Shown piece after piece: positions 1-8,910 of a stretch of 64,000 bases of DNA (position 1 is its first letter; each line of letters starts with the position of its first letter). This stretch comes from Calothrix sp. PCC 6303 (GTDB lineage: Bacteria; Cyanobacteriota; Cyanobacteriia; Cyanobacteriales; Nostocaceae), in the NCBI RefSeq assembly GCF_000317435.1, contig NC_019751.1, positions 5,580,001 to 5,644,000 of the forward strand, read 5' to 3'. The translations under genes and the position numbers were made by a program. A model generated the notes under the pieces. It had not been told where the DNA came from, ran no database searches, and saw only the letters and a list, made by a program, of their open reading frames with translations.

Positions 1-699
1 CAACATCTCAATTACTTCTTCATTTGCCCCACCATGCAAAGGACCACCCAAAGTTCCCACCGCACTTGCCACCACCGCATAGGGATCAGTTAAAGTCGAA
101 GCTGTCACCCTAGCACTAAATGTAGAAGCATTCATCGTATGCTCAGCATGAAGAATTAGACACACATCAAAAATTTTCGCTGCCAATTCATCAGGTTCCT
201 TCTCATTTAACATGTATAAGAAGTTGGCAGAATAATCTAAATCATCATTGGGACGTACAGGATCATTCCCCTTACGCATCAACTGGAATGCAGCCACCAT
301 CGTAGGAATAGTCGCCAGCAGTTGCACCACCGCACCCCGAATATAGACAGGATTATGTAAATCTCGTCGAGAATAAAATAGACCCAAAGCCGCAGCCGAA
401 GCTTGCAAAGCATCCATCGGATGACCGCTTTCCGGAAACGATTTCATCATGTCGCGGATACGATATTTAATCCGACGATGGTAGCGAACCTCATGTTCAA
501 ACTTTTCCAATTCCTCTTTTGTTGGCAATTCATTCCAGATCAAAAGGTATGCAGTTTCCAAAAATGTACTTTTTGCTGCCAGTTCCTCGATCCGGATACC
601 ACGGTATTCGAGTATACCTTTCTGCCCATCAACGAAGCTAACACTTGATTCGGCGGCAGGAATGCCTTCCAAACCGGGCTTATATTCGCACACCATCAT
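1..699 (-). CDS. gltA: Citrate synthase, 3' end cut by window edge
   Basis: Condenses oxaloacetate and acetyl-CoA in the (branched) cyanobacterial TCA pathway; cytosolic. I translated it from the minus strand: it opens MMVCEYKPGLEG, continues with the typical VDGQKGILEYRG segment and the conserved HAEHTMNAST and GGPLHGGANE stretches; the first His of the latter region belongs to the citrate synthase active site. The first in-frame stop upstream lies about 36 nt before the ATG pair at 699/696, so the N-terminus is well fixed. About 233 codons are present; the family is around 380 residues, so roughly the last third lies left of the window. No frameshift seen in the part present. Confidence 0.93.
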   Translation of the reverse strand, partial: MMVCEYKPGLEGIPAAESSVSFVDGQKGILEYRGIRIEELAAKSTFLETAYLLIWNELPTKEELEKFEHEVRYHRRIKYRIRDMMKSFPESGHPMDALQASAAALGLFYSRRDLHNPVYIRGAVVQLLATIPTMVAAFQLMRKGNDPVRPNDDLDYSANFLYMLNEKEPDELAAKIFDVCLILHAEHTMNASTFSARVTASTLTDPYAVVASAVGTLGGPLHGGANEEVIEML

Positions 700-812
700 G
701 GCAACACCATCTGCTTTTTGCTCGTATTTGCTTAGGCTAAATTACCAGAAATTATGTTCGCCATTACAGTATCGGTTTTAACAGAAATTTTTTCTACAAC
801 ATTTAAATCCCG

Positions 813-1307
813 TTAAATCAAGTACCTTGGTGGTGTTAACCAAAACATATCACTGTGACCCAGGAGAGAGCCTGTTTCTGGTGCCTTTATCCCGATCATA
901 CCCGCTTTTTTGAGGACTAACCGTCCTTTGGCTTCACCGTAAACCAGAATTTCTGCCCAATGCCCCAAATCTGGCTCATGTCCAACTAGTACTAACTTAA
1001 TTTTAGATGAATATTTTTTTGGTTCTAACCAGTTAATAAGCCACTCGGAGATTTCACCGTCAGGGGCAAGATATGCTGACTCCTCCACTTTTTGGCTAAG
1101 TCCAGCTTGCATAAGTATTTCTGCTGTATGTTTTGCCCGGACTAGGGGACTAGTGAGAATTAAGTCAAATCGAAAATCCAGTTTTTTGAGATACTGGGCG
1201 ACTTTTTCGGTTTTCTGTTGTCCTTCTTGGGTTAGTTTTCTATCTTCATCTGGGAGTTCTGCCCGCTTTTCTTCGGCGATGCCGTGACGAAATAAATAGA
1301 TTTCCAC
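813..1307 (-). CDS. SixA-type phosphohistidine phosphatase (histidine phosphatase superfamily)
   Basis: Short histidine phosphatase of the SixA branch, expected to remove phosphate from phosphohistidine or other small phosphorylated targets. The N-terminal strand EIYLFRHG holds the catalytic RHG motif (His 8 from the chosen start), followed by LTSPLVRAKHTAEIL and, near the middle, VGHEPDLG with the second catalytic histidine. The frame stays open upstream to a TTG at 1343, but family members begin with M-E-(I/L)-Y-L-(I/F)-RHG, so I prefer the GTG at 1305-1307; no convincing Shine-Dalgarno supports either. Length (about 165 aa) is normal. Its physiological substrate in cyanobacteria is not settled. 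Confidence 0.82.
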   Translation of the reverse strand: MEIYLFRHGIAEEKRAELPDEDRKLTQEGQQKTEKVAQYLKKLDFRFDLILTSPLVRAKHTAEILMQAGLSQKVEESAYLAPDGEISEWLINWLEPKKYSSKIKLVLVGHEPDLGHWAEILVYGEAKGRLVLKKAGMIGIKAPETGSLLGHSDMFWLTPPRYLI

Positions 1308-1798
1308 GATGGTTAAATTTTGATATTTATCTAACTTTACCAATCCATCATCTCAAAACTCAGAAGCTAAATCTCCCCTATTTTGAGAACCGTAGTTTGT
1401 AACTCTAGATTATGAGTAGGGTTTAGCCGAGAGTCAACTTCAGGTTATTACGGTGCGTTCAATCAATAAAGACTTAACTTATTTCAGTAGTAATGGTAAA
1501 CTCGTGGCGAAAAACACCTGTTGTTCAACTTTCCCATCCATTAATATGTTCAATCTGATACTACCCAAGGAGAATTAGTTATTTCCCATCCGCATGGGAA
1601 AAGGTTTTTGACTTCTGTGGGGACACCACAAGAGTATAAAAGTGAATGTAAACAGGCTAAAAACTAGCGATCGCAAAGTATTAACCCTGATAGTGTAACT
1701 GAATAACTGTAAATAAATAGCAAAGAAACTTTTTGAGGTCACTAACTTCATTAAGCTCATGAGGATAAGGTGTGTAGGTAACAAGCGAGGAATATAAA
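1308..1798. other. Gene-free stretch before the polysaccharide cluster
   Basis: About 490 nt between the divergent phosphatase and ABC permease genes. Open frames on the minus strand at 1575-1869 lack family resemblance and I do not accept them. The region should hold promoters for both directions; I could not pick a reliable -10/-35 pair. The only clear signal is a GAGG Shine-Dalgarno at 1787-1790 for the TTG start at 1799. Confidence 0.5.
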
Positions 1799-2656
1799 TT
1801 GTTAAACCCATTCAAGGGAACTGCTAAAAAAGCTGCAAAATTCAAACGCTTCTTGCCAATTAGCGACAAAATGTGGGCTAAATTTGATTTGCTCAGAACT
1901 ATGGTAAGACGAGATTTGGAAGCACGTTACAAAGGTTCTGTCTTGGGTAATCTTTGGCCCCTACTTAATCAATTAGCGCAACTCCTGATCTATACTTACG
2001 TCTTTTCCTTCGTCCTCAAAGTCAAACTAACTCTCAAAGGTTTACCAGAAAATAACTTTACCTTCGGTTTGTGGTTATTTGCTGGACTCCTGCCTTGGAT
2101 TGCTTTTAGTGGTGGTTTAATCCAATCGGCAAACTCAATTGTGGCACAGCCAAATTTGGTGAAAAAGGTCGTCTTCCCTCTAGGATTATTACCACTTGTA
2201 CCAATTCTTTCAACCTTTATTGAAAGCGCTTTTGGGTTAATGCTGTTAATTGTGTTTGTCGCTTTTACTTCTCACACCTTACACCCAACGTTGCTACTTT
2301 TGCCCCTAATTTGGCTACCACAACTATTATTAACCGCAGGATTAGGTTATTTAGCAGCTGGTGTCACCGTATTTCTACGGGATATTCCCCAAACAATTAG
2401 CGTATTGTTAAACATTTGGATGTATATGACACCAATTATTTACCCAGCGTCTTCAATTCCTGAAGAGTGGCGAAATTGGATATTCTGGTTAAATCCGGTA
2501 ACTGCGATCGTTGAAGTTTACCGCGACTTGATTATCAACGGAGAAGTAACACATTGGGGTGAGTGGGGTGTAAGTTCTTTAATTGCCTTAGCAATTTTCT
2601 GTCTTGGTTTATGGTGCTATCGCCGCTTACGTCCAGCTTTTGCGGATGTTTTATAA
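1799..2656 (+). CDS. ABC-2 type polysaccharide export permease (Wzm-like)
   Basis: Membrane subunit of an ABC exporter that moves lipid-linked polysaccharide across the plasma membrane, paired with the ATPase encoded next. The 285-residue protein has the family layout: a cytoplasmic N-terminus with the DLEARYKGSVLGNLWPLLNQL segment (about 39-60), then about six hydrophobic helices, with the WMYMTPIIYPASSIP segment late in the protein. The start is a TTG preceded by GAGG at 8 nt spacing; the next ATG (1871) has no ribosome binding site and would remove the N-terminal leader. First gene of a plus-strand cluster reaching 13.4 kb. A gap of 250 nt separates it from the ATPase, so the latter may also have its own promoter. 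Confidence 0.92.
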   Translation: MLNPFKGTAKKAAKFKRFLPISDKMWAKFDLLRTMVRRDLEARYKGSVLGNLWPLLNQLAQLLIYTYVFSFVLKVKLTLKGLPENNFTFGLWLFAGLLPWIAFSGGLIQSANSIVAQPNLVKKVVFPLGLLPLVPILSTFIESAFGLMLLIVFVAFTSHTLHPTLLLLPLIWLPQLLLTAGLGYLAAGVTVFLRDIPQTISVLLNIWMYMTPIIYPASSIPEEWRNWIFWLNPVTAIVEVYRDLIINGEVTHWGEWGVSSLIALAIFCLGLWCYRRLRPAFADVL

Positions 2657-2904
2657 ACACTTATAACTTGAGGAAGTTAGGTATTGATCCAGATATCTTG
2701 GTTTAATAGTGCGATCGGCATACAATCAATATTGTATTTGTCAGATATTCTGATGTGGCAAACACAGACTGCAATAAAATTACTTTAGGATTGTTCGGGA
2801 ACGGCGAAGGGATTGTTGTAATAACAAGCAATGAATAATTATAGTTTGATCAAAAACATAGAAGATATAACTATAAACCTAATTTTTGAGAGTGGTGTGA
2901 GAGC

Positions 2905-4272
2905 TTGAGGATTGATGTTAAAGATATGGGGGAAGGAATTGCTATTTCACTCAACAATGTTTCTAAGTGCTTTAAGCGGTACAACCGTCCTGTAGATAGG
3001 CTCAAGGAAATATTACTGCCTGGTAAAAGCAGAAGTGAAGAATTTTGGGCACTGCGAGATATCAATATCGAGATTCCGCGAGGGCAGACAGTTGGAATTG
3101 TTGGACGTAATGGTTCAGGTAAAAGTACATTACTACAAATTATTGCCGGAACCTTAACGCAAACTACTGGCGAAGTACAAGTAAATGGTCGGGTCTCTGC
3201 TTTGTTAGAATTAGGCAGTGGTTTTAACCCAGAGTTTACTGGAAGGCAAAACGTATTTTTTAACGGCAGAATTTTAGGCTTAAGTCAAAAAGAAATAGAA
3301 GACAAATTTGATGAAATTGCTAGTTTTGCTGATATAGGTGATTTTATTGATCAACCTGTAAAAACCTATTCTAGCGGGATGTTTGTTCGTTTAGCGTTTG
3401 CAGTTGCTGTAAATGTGGATCCGGAAATTTTGATAGTTGATGAAGCACTATCAGTTGGAGATGTAGTGTTTCAACATCGTTGTATGCGACGGATGCGAAA
3501 TTTGATGGACTCAGGAGTAACAACTTTATTTGTCTCCCACGATTCTAGTGCAATCAAAACATTATGCAATTCTGCTGTGATGATCCATGATGGCAAGATG
3601 TATACATCTGGTTTGCCAAATGCAGTCATTATTGAGTATATGAAATTACTCACAGATTTAGAACTGAATATAGGTCAATTACATGAACATGAAACTACTC
3701 ATAATCATCTGAAGTCAATTGAAAACAATCTGGAATCTTCTCCATATAATTCAGAACAATTAAGTCAATCAAAATCTCTAATCGCGAAAGAAGAATTTAA
3801 ACGTCGTGGCAGTAGCAGAGCCTTAATTGAAAAAATTCAACTTCTAAATCAATTTGGTGAAGATGATGGGGAAAGTCCAATTTTTTCCTTCAATGAGGAA
3901 GTTACTTTAGTCGCTAATATCAAAGCTTATGAAGCATTAAAAAGCTGCTTGATCGGGTTTTATATATGTGATAAAAATGGCAACGAAATTTTGGGAACTA
4001 ATACATTTGAAGAAAATCTCAAAATTGGTGCTGTTGAAGTTGGTGAGACGATTCAGGTTAGATTTAAATTCAAAATTCCTTTAAGAAATGGCTCCTATAG
4101 TTTAACTGTTGCTGTGTCCGAAAGTTACCAAGTATTAACTCTAGACTGGATCGATAATGCAATAGTTTTTCAAGTTTTACCACCAGATACAGGAAAAACA
4201 GTCCATGCATTAATAGATCATCCTATTGAAGTGGAAGAAATTAGATTATCTAGGTTATTAGGTTCTAGTTAA
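2905..4272 (+). CDS. ABC transporter ATPase for polysaccharide export (Wzt-like, with C-terminal extension)
   Basis: ATPase partner of the preceding permease. Walker A GRNGSGKST at about 67-75, signature YSSGM at 155-159, Walker B ILIVDE at 175-180 and H-loop His 212 are all intact. Residues 1-250 form the nucleotide-binding domain. About 310-445 form a beta-rich Wzt C-terminal type domain (FNEEVTLVANIKAYE, FKIPLRNGSYSLTVAV), which in O-antigen exporters binds the modified chain end and so couples export to capping. A polar linker joins the two. The frame opens with TTG at 2905; an ATG at 2926 is an alternative, and GAGG at 2907-2910 does not decide. The methyltransferase genes downstream fit a chain capped by methylation, which is an inference. 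Confidence 0.9.
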   Translation: MRIDVKDMGEGIAISLNNVSKCFKRYNRPVDRLKEILLPGKSRSEEFWALRDINIEIPRGQTVGIVGRNGSGKSTLLQIIAGTLTQTTGEVQVNGRVSALLELGSGFNPEFTGRQNVFFNGRILGLSQKEIEDKFDEIASFADIGDFIDQPVKTYSSGMFVRLAFAVAVNVDPEILIVDEALSVGDVVFQHRCMRRMRNLMDSGVTTLFVSHDSSAIKTLCNSAVMIHDGKMYTSGLPNAVIIEYMKLLTDLELNIGQLHEHETTHNHLKSIENNLESSPYNSEQLSQSKSLIAKEEFKRRGSSRALIEKIQLLNQFGEDDGESPIFSFNEEVTLVANIKAYEALKSCLIGFYICDKNGNEILGTNTFEENLKIGAVEVGETIQVRFKFKIPLRNGSYSLTVAVSESYQVLTLDWIDNAIVFQVLPPDTGKTVHALIDHPIEVEEIRLSRLLGSS

Positions 4273-4363
4273 AATCCCAAATATTATATCTGCTTTAAAG
4301 TAGCATTTAATTTTGTTAAAGTTTTACATCAGTAAAAATCACACATTAAGGTGAGGAGAAACT

Positions 4364-5512
4364 ATGTCAATTATCAAGCAATCAAATATTGAAAACATGG
4401 AAATGGGGCAGAGTAAAGAGGAAGATAGAGATTTGCGATCGCAACTTCACCGGACTCAAGCAGAACTAAAACAGTTACAACTACAATTAGACCAAGCCCG
4501 TGGTTTAATTAGAGGTATGGAAAGCAGCAAATTTTGGAAACTGCGTACCCAGTGGTTTAAGGTAAAAGCCCTTTTCGGATACAAGGAACCAAATGCCTTT
4601 CGTGAGCAAAAATCTATCGCCAAAAATCTCCAAACCACAAAACCTGTTTATACTAAAGATCCAAGCGGTTATTATTTTCTCGGTATGACAACAGCTGATG
4701 AACAAGCCTATACCGAAGAATACACAAAATCAAACTATACGGGAGAGGGGGAAATCGTTGAACTTGGTTGTTTTATCGGTTCATTTTCCATTTCCCTCGC
4801 AAGGGGACTAGAGGCAAATTCCAAAATACAAAATAAAGATAACCGTATACATGCTCATGATATCTTTATTTGGGATGAATATATTGGTCAAATTTTTGAA
4901 GGTCATGAAATAGGAAGTAAATATCAACCTGGAGACAGTTTCATTGGCGAATATATAGACAGAATTAGTCTTTACAAACAGTATATTCAAATCCATGAAG
5001 GTGATCTCATAAATAGGACTTGGGAAGGAGGTAAAATAGAGTTTCTGCTAGTGGATGCGATGAAATCTTGGGAATTGACAAATAGCTGTATTCAAAACTT
5101 TTTCCCATATCTTATTGCTGGTAAATCTCTATTACATCATCAAGATTTTTCCTACTTTTGGACAACATGGATTCATTTGACAATGTACCGACTGAGGGAA
5201 TATTTTCAACCCCTATATTATGTTCCAGAGTGCTCAGTTATTTTTAAATATATCAAGGAAATTCCTTCAGAAATACTAGCAGCTAACTATTCAATTGATT
5301 CTTTCTCTAATGAAGAAATTGAAGCAGCTTTTGGTTATTCACTCAGCATTGTCCCCGATTTTATGCGTCCAAATATTGCAGCAGCTAAAATTACGACATA
5401 TTTTCAAAAAAATGATTTAACACGAGCAAGACAAGAACTCGAAAAAGCCAAATCCATAGGACTATATCGGGAAAATAGTGACTATTCTCAAATCGAAGAA
5501 TGGTTACGGTAG
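4364..5512 (+). CDS. SAM methyltransferase-like protein with N-terminal coiled coil and SKFW motif
   Basis: Residues 20-50 are a heptad-like Gln/Leu-rich coiled coil (QAELKQLQLQLDQ). At 52-68 comes MESSKFWKLRTQWFKVK, a motif also found at the end of the methyltransferase at 8894. The central part has a class I SAM-binding motif, VELGCFIGS (about 132-140), and a later FLLVDAMKSWE acidic strand, in the manner of TylF/macrocin-type or related O-methyltransferases. The C-terminal 80 residues are helical with a TPR-like look (DLTRARQELEKAKSIGLY). Probable role: modification of the exported glycan. The substrate cannot be read from sequence. A good ribosome site (GTGAGGAG) precedes the ATG. Confidence 0.7.
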   Translation: MSIIKQSNIENMEMGQSKEEDRDLRSQLHRTQAELKQLQLQLDQARGLIRGMESSKFWKLRTQWFKVKALFGYKEPNAFREQKSIAKNLQTTKPVYTKDPSGYYFLGMTTADEQAYTEEYTKSNYTGEGEIVELGCFIGSFSISLARGLEANSKIQNKDNRIHAHDIFIWDEYIGQIFEGHEIGSKYQPGDSFIGEYIDRISLYKQYIQIHEGDLINRTWEGGKIEFLLVDAMKSWELTNSCIQNFFPYLIAGKSLLHHQDFSYFWTTWIHLTMYRLREYFQPLYYVPECSVIFKYIKEIPSEILAANYSIDSFSNEEIEAAFGYSLSIVPDFMRPNIAAAKITTYFQKNDLTRARQELEKAKSIGLYRENSDYSQIEEWLR

Positions 5513-5535
5513 TTTATTTAAATTAGGGTAGATAA

Positions 5536-5565
5536 TTTTTAGTTGGTTACTTAACCAACTAAAAA
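5536..5565. terminator. Perfect 13-bp inverted repeat after the 4364-5512 gene
   Basis: Arms TTTTTAGTTGGTT and AACCAACTAAAAA are separated by ACTT. It lies 23 nt after a stop codon. The 3' side is A-rich rather than T-rich on the plus strand, so a classical intrinsic terminator is not certain; it may only protect the mRNA 3' end. Confidence 0.5.
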
Positions 5566-5641
5566 GAAAATATTTTGTTTTTGGATCAACAATCTATATA
5601 AAATAATTGGAAGCCAGTAATCGGTATCTTGTATATGTTGA

Positions 5642-6304
5642 GTGATAATCAAGTTTATGTATAAATTAGAACATATTCAACAGAAAGTCCAAGAATATAC
5701 CTATTGTAGTCTTGGCAAACTGAAAAATATTAGTCGAGTTTGCGAATATATAAATAACAATAATGTTCCGGGTGATTTTGTTGAATGCGGGACATATAAA
5801 GGTGGTTCAGCGGCAGTTATTTCTCAACATTTAAATTCCGGGAGACATCTTTGGCTTTATGATAGCTTTGCAGGATTACCAGAAACATCGCCTGAAGATG
5901 GAGAAGATGCCAAAAAATGGGTTGGTGATTGTCTAGCAACTGTTGAAGATGTGGAAACAGTGATGGGTTTAGTTGGAACAAAAGCGGAAAATTACACTAT
6001 TAGAAAAGGATGGTTTGAAGATACTTTTATTAATTCACCATTACCGGAAACAGTTGCGCTTTTGCACTGTGATGCTGATTGGTACAAATCTGTTTTACTG
6101 GTATTAGAAACGTTTTACGATCGTATTCCTGATGGTGGATGTGTGATCCTAGATGATTTTGGTTTTTGGGAGGGATGTCGAGAAGCATTTTATGATTTTT
6201 GCCATCAACGTCATGAAAAACCATTAATTGAACGTGTGGAAAGTGATCAAGCATTCTGGATCAAAGGTAGAAATAATAATCGAGAAATTCCATCATATTT
6301 ATAA
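5642..6304 (+). CDS. TylF/macrocin O-methyltransferase family protein
   Basis: SAM-dependent O-methyltransferase of the TylF family. Visible are the SAM-binding VECGTYKGGSAAVIS (about 47-61), the YDSFAGLPE acidic loop, LLHCDADWYKS, which carries metal/SAM-pocket aspartates, and GGCVILDDFGFWEGC. The length of about 220 residues matches the family. The frame begins with GTG at 5642; an ATG at 5657 is equally plausible because neither has a clear Shine-Dalgarno. It lies within the polysaccharide cluster and probably methylates a sugar or glycan intermediate; TylF relatives act on deoxysugars, so this is inference from context. Confidence 0.85.
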   Translation: MIIKFMYKLEHIQQKVQEYTYCSLGKLKNISRVCEYINNNNVPGDFVECGTYKGGSAAVISQHLNSGRHLWLYDSFAGLPETSPEDGEDAKKWVGDCLATVEDVETVMGLVGTKAENYTIRKGWFEDTFINSPLPETVALLHCDADWYKSVLLVLETFYDRIPDGGCVILDDFGFWEGCREAFYDFCHQRHEKPLIERVESDQAFWIKGRNNNREIPSYL

Positions 6305-6510
6305 TCATAAATGGCGATTATTAGGTAATTAATGAACTTTGGGGGTTTAAGTCCTCTAGAACTACCAAGCAATATGTTTTGTGTCGGGTTCAAATCCCGT
6401 TAGAAAATATAATACCATTACGCTTGCTTCTTGCTCTGCGAGTATTGTATAGCTTGCTTCCCGCTATCACGGGTATTGCGAATTTTTTTAAAAGGGATGT
6501 TACATAAATC

Positions 6511-8910
6511 ATGAAACCAATTGGACATCAACCTCAACTATATATTTGTAGCGATAGTTTTGGTGTCAGTGGGGTGACAACTCAAGCGTATTATCTAGCA
6601 CGAGGAATGGCTGCATTAGGCTGGGATGTGCATGTTATTTGTTACACTACCTATGGTAATTACTATCCAGCTTTTTCTAGTTTACCAATTACAATCCATC
6701 AAATTAATACTTTTACATGTGAGGATTTTGCCAAATTATATAGTTACAATCGTCAAGATAAAATTGATATTGCCACTAAAGTTAGACAGTACCTTGAACA
6801 CAATGGAATTTTTGATCCGGTAAAACCGGGGATATTGGTGATCAACTATATGTTGAGTATGCTATATATCCTTGATAGTATTCCTCATAATATTGCCAGG
6901 ACATTTATTCTACATTCAGATGAAAAATATTATTATCGGCTTTTAGAGCATTTTTATCCACATTTTGATGGCATAGTTACAGTCAGTAAACATATTTATA
7001 CTCACGCTCAAAAATTCGTCCCTTTAAATCAGCTTTCTCAACCAACAGCAGTAATTCCATATGGTATTGAAACTCCTATTATCCAAGATAGCCATAAATT
7101 AAAAATTATTTATACTGGTAGATTTGTTGAATATCAAAAACGCATATTCGATACTTTAGAAATAGCTTTTTTACTCAAGCAGTGGGAAGTACCATTTCAT
7201 CTCACATTAGCTGGAGATCAATCTAACCGTATTACCCTTGATAAGCGTATTCAACATCTAGGTTTAGGAGATTGTATTAGTATTGTTGGTCCTTTGAGTC
7301 GTGAGGAGGTAAGTCAACAATTAAAATTACATCATGTATTTCTACTGGTAAGCGAATTTGAGGGATTATCTTTGTCGCTATTAGAAGCAATGGCACATGG
7401 TACCATACCCGTTGTGAGTAGAATTTCTAGTGGTGTGGAAGAGGTAATTCAAGAAGGTGTAAATGGATTTCTGGTGGAAACGGGAGACATTCACGGTTTT
7501 GCTGCGGTTTTGCGGGACTTAGCAGGAGGATTTTCTAAATTTAAATCCCTTAGTAATGCAGCGGTGAATAGTATCCGGAATAAAGGATGTACCGCTGAAA
7601 CAATGGCTTATCGCTACGCTAAGTTTTTTGATCGCGTTTTATCTTGGAATGATCTTAACTGCGATCGCGTCCGCCAGCAAACAGTAGATCAGGACTTTGC
7701 ATTAGAGGAAATTTCTCCCCAATCAGCAGTTAAAATTACCCCTCATAACCAATGTTTGCCCGAAGTTTCAACAACTTCTGTTGCTAAAATACAGCAAATT
7801 ACCTATATTCAAGAACATCCCACCGTCACATTTTTCCTTGATGGGATGCATGTTGGTGGTGTGCAAACTTTTGTTAAGCACATGTTAGTTGCTTTACCTA
7901 AACACCAGTGGAATGCACGGTTAGCGCTTTATGTCAATAATTTGGATGATTTGGAGGTCAGAAAACTTCAGCAGCAAGGAATATCGATTATTGGCTATAA
8001 CTTTAGCGAAAATCAAGGACATTTACCCGAAGAAATTACATCAGCTTTACTGTCAGATACAGCAGGAATCATCATTCCTAATTTTATCAGTCAAGTTTAC
8101 GAACGCACAAATAAAATACCCTCTCGTTTTGCCATTAGCCATATTTTTCATGCTGACGAGGCATTTTACTACGATATTTTCCAGAATAATCTCAGTCGGA
8201 TCCAAAGCGCGATCGCAGTCAGCCAAGTTTGCTATCAAAAAGCAAATCAAATCCTTAAAGATAATTCTACAACCATACCATTAACCCGCATACCCTACGG
8301 AGTTAAAATGAACTCTCAATGGGTAGAAAGAAAAAACAGTCAAACGCTGAAAATAATTTACTCTGGACGAATTATTGAACACCAAAAGTGTATCTTTGAA
8401 ATTCCTCAACTAGCAGCACTAGCAAAGCAAAAAGGATTATCCTGTGAGTGGACTTTGGTTGGTGAAGGTGATGACACTGAACTCTTAATGCATAGAATTC
8501 GTTCACTGCGGGTTGATGATTGCATAAACTTTATTGGCAGAGCCACGCCAGAACTATTATCTCACCTTTTAGAACACCATGATGTGGTCATTTTAACTAG
8601 TGAATATGAAGGCTTGCCGTTAGCTTTATTGGAAGCAATGGGACATGGATGTGTACCAGTAGTATACGATATTCCTAGCGGCATACATGAGATAATAAAA
8701 GACCATCATAATGGATTTATTACTCCCCAAAATCAACGAGTGAGATTTGTGGAAGCACTAAGACAACTCTGCTTTGATCGAGGATTATTAAAAGAAATGT
8801 CTTATCATGCTTGGGAAACAGTTTACCCTACTTATTCCGTCAATCAAATGGTGTCAAAATATATTAATTTCTTTGATGAGGTGCTTCAAAATCATGACAA
8901 CCAATTCTGA
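6511..8910 (+). CDS. Tandem double GT4 glycosyltransferase
   Basis: A 799-residue protein made of two GT4-type (GT-B fold) glycosyltransferases in series. The first covers about 1-380 and the second about 445-790, joined by a polar linker. Each half has the sugar-nucleotide-binding strand (LKIIYTGRFVEYQKRIFD versus LKIIYSGRIIEHQKCIFE) and the GT4 E-x7-E region (EFEGLSLSLLEAMAHG near 281, EYEGLPLALLEAMGHG near 698). The halves are clearly paralogous, so the gene arose by duplication and fusion. It probably adds two sugars, or acts processively, in assembly of the exported glycan. The last 17 nt overlap the start of the next gene, which indicates translational coupling. Confidence 0.9.
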   Translation: MKPIGHQPQLYICSDSFGVSGVTTQAYYLARGMAALGWDVHVICYTTYGNYYPAFSSLPITIHQINTFTCEDFAKLYSYNRQDKIDIATKVRQYLEHNGIFDPVKPGILVINYMLSMLYILDSIPHNIARTFILHSDEKYYYRLLEHFYPHFDGIVTVSKHIYTHAQKFVPLNQLSQPTAVIPYGIETPIIQDSHKLKIIYTGRFVEYQKRIFDTLEIAFLLKQWEVPFHLTLAGDQSNRITLDKRIQHLGLGDCISIVGPLSREEVSQQLKLHHVFLLVSEFEGLSLSLLEAMAHGTIPVVSRISSGVEEVIQEGVNGFLVETGDIHGFAAVLRDLAGGFSKFKSLSNAAVNSIRNKGCTAETMAYRYAKFFDRVLSWNDLNCDRVRQQTVDQDFALEEISPQSAVKITPHNQCLPEVSTTSVAKIQQITYIQEHPTVTFFLDGMHVGGVQTFVKHMLVALPKHQWNARLALYVNNLDDLEVRKLQQQGISIIGYNFSENQGHLPEEITSALLSDTAGIIIPNFISQVYERTNKIPSRFAISHIFHADEAFYYDIFQNNLSRIQSAIAVSQVCYQKANQILKDNSTTIPLTRIPYGVKMNSQWVERKNSQTLKIIYSGRIIEHQKCIFEIPQLAALAKQKGLSCEWTLVGEGDDTELLMHRIRSLRVDDCINFIGRATPELLSHLLEHHDVVILTSEYEGLPLALLEAMGHGCVPVVYDIPSGIHEIIKDHHNGFITPQNQRVRFVEALRQLCFDRGLLKEMSYHAWETVYPTYSVNQMVSKYINFFDEVLQNHDNQF

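Noticed and set aside
403-648. Plus-strand open frame over the citrate synthase gene
   Set aside because: Antisense shadow of a clear conserved gene; no family signature.
1575-1869. Two overlapping minus-strand open frames before the ABC permease
   Set aside because: Low-complexity translations without recognisable domains, lying in the expected promoter region.
6339-6410. Possible tRNA gene
   Set aside because: Only T-arm-like pieces fit; acceptor, D and anticodon arms cannot be formed.
8807-8893. Longer N-terminus for the methyltransferase
   Set aside because: It lies inside the preceding glycosyltransferase frame, and the conserved protein begins at the ATG at 8894.
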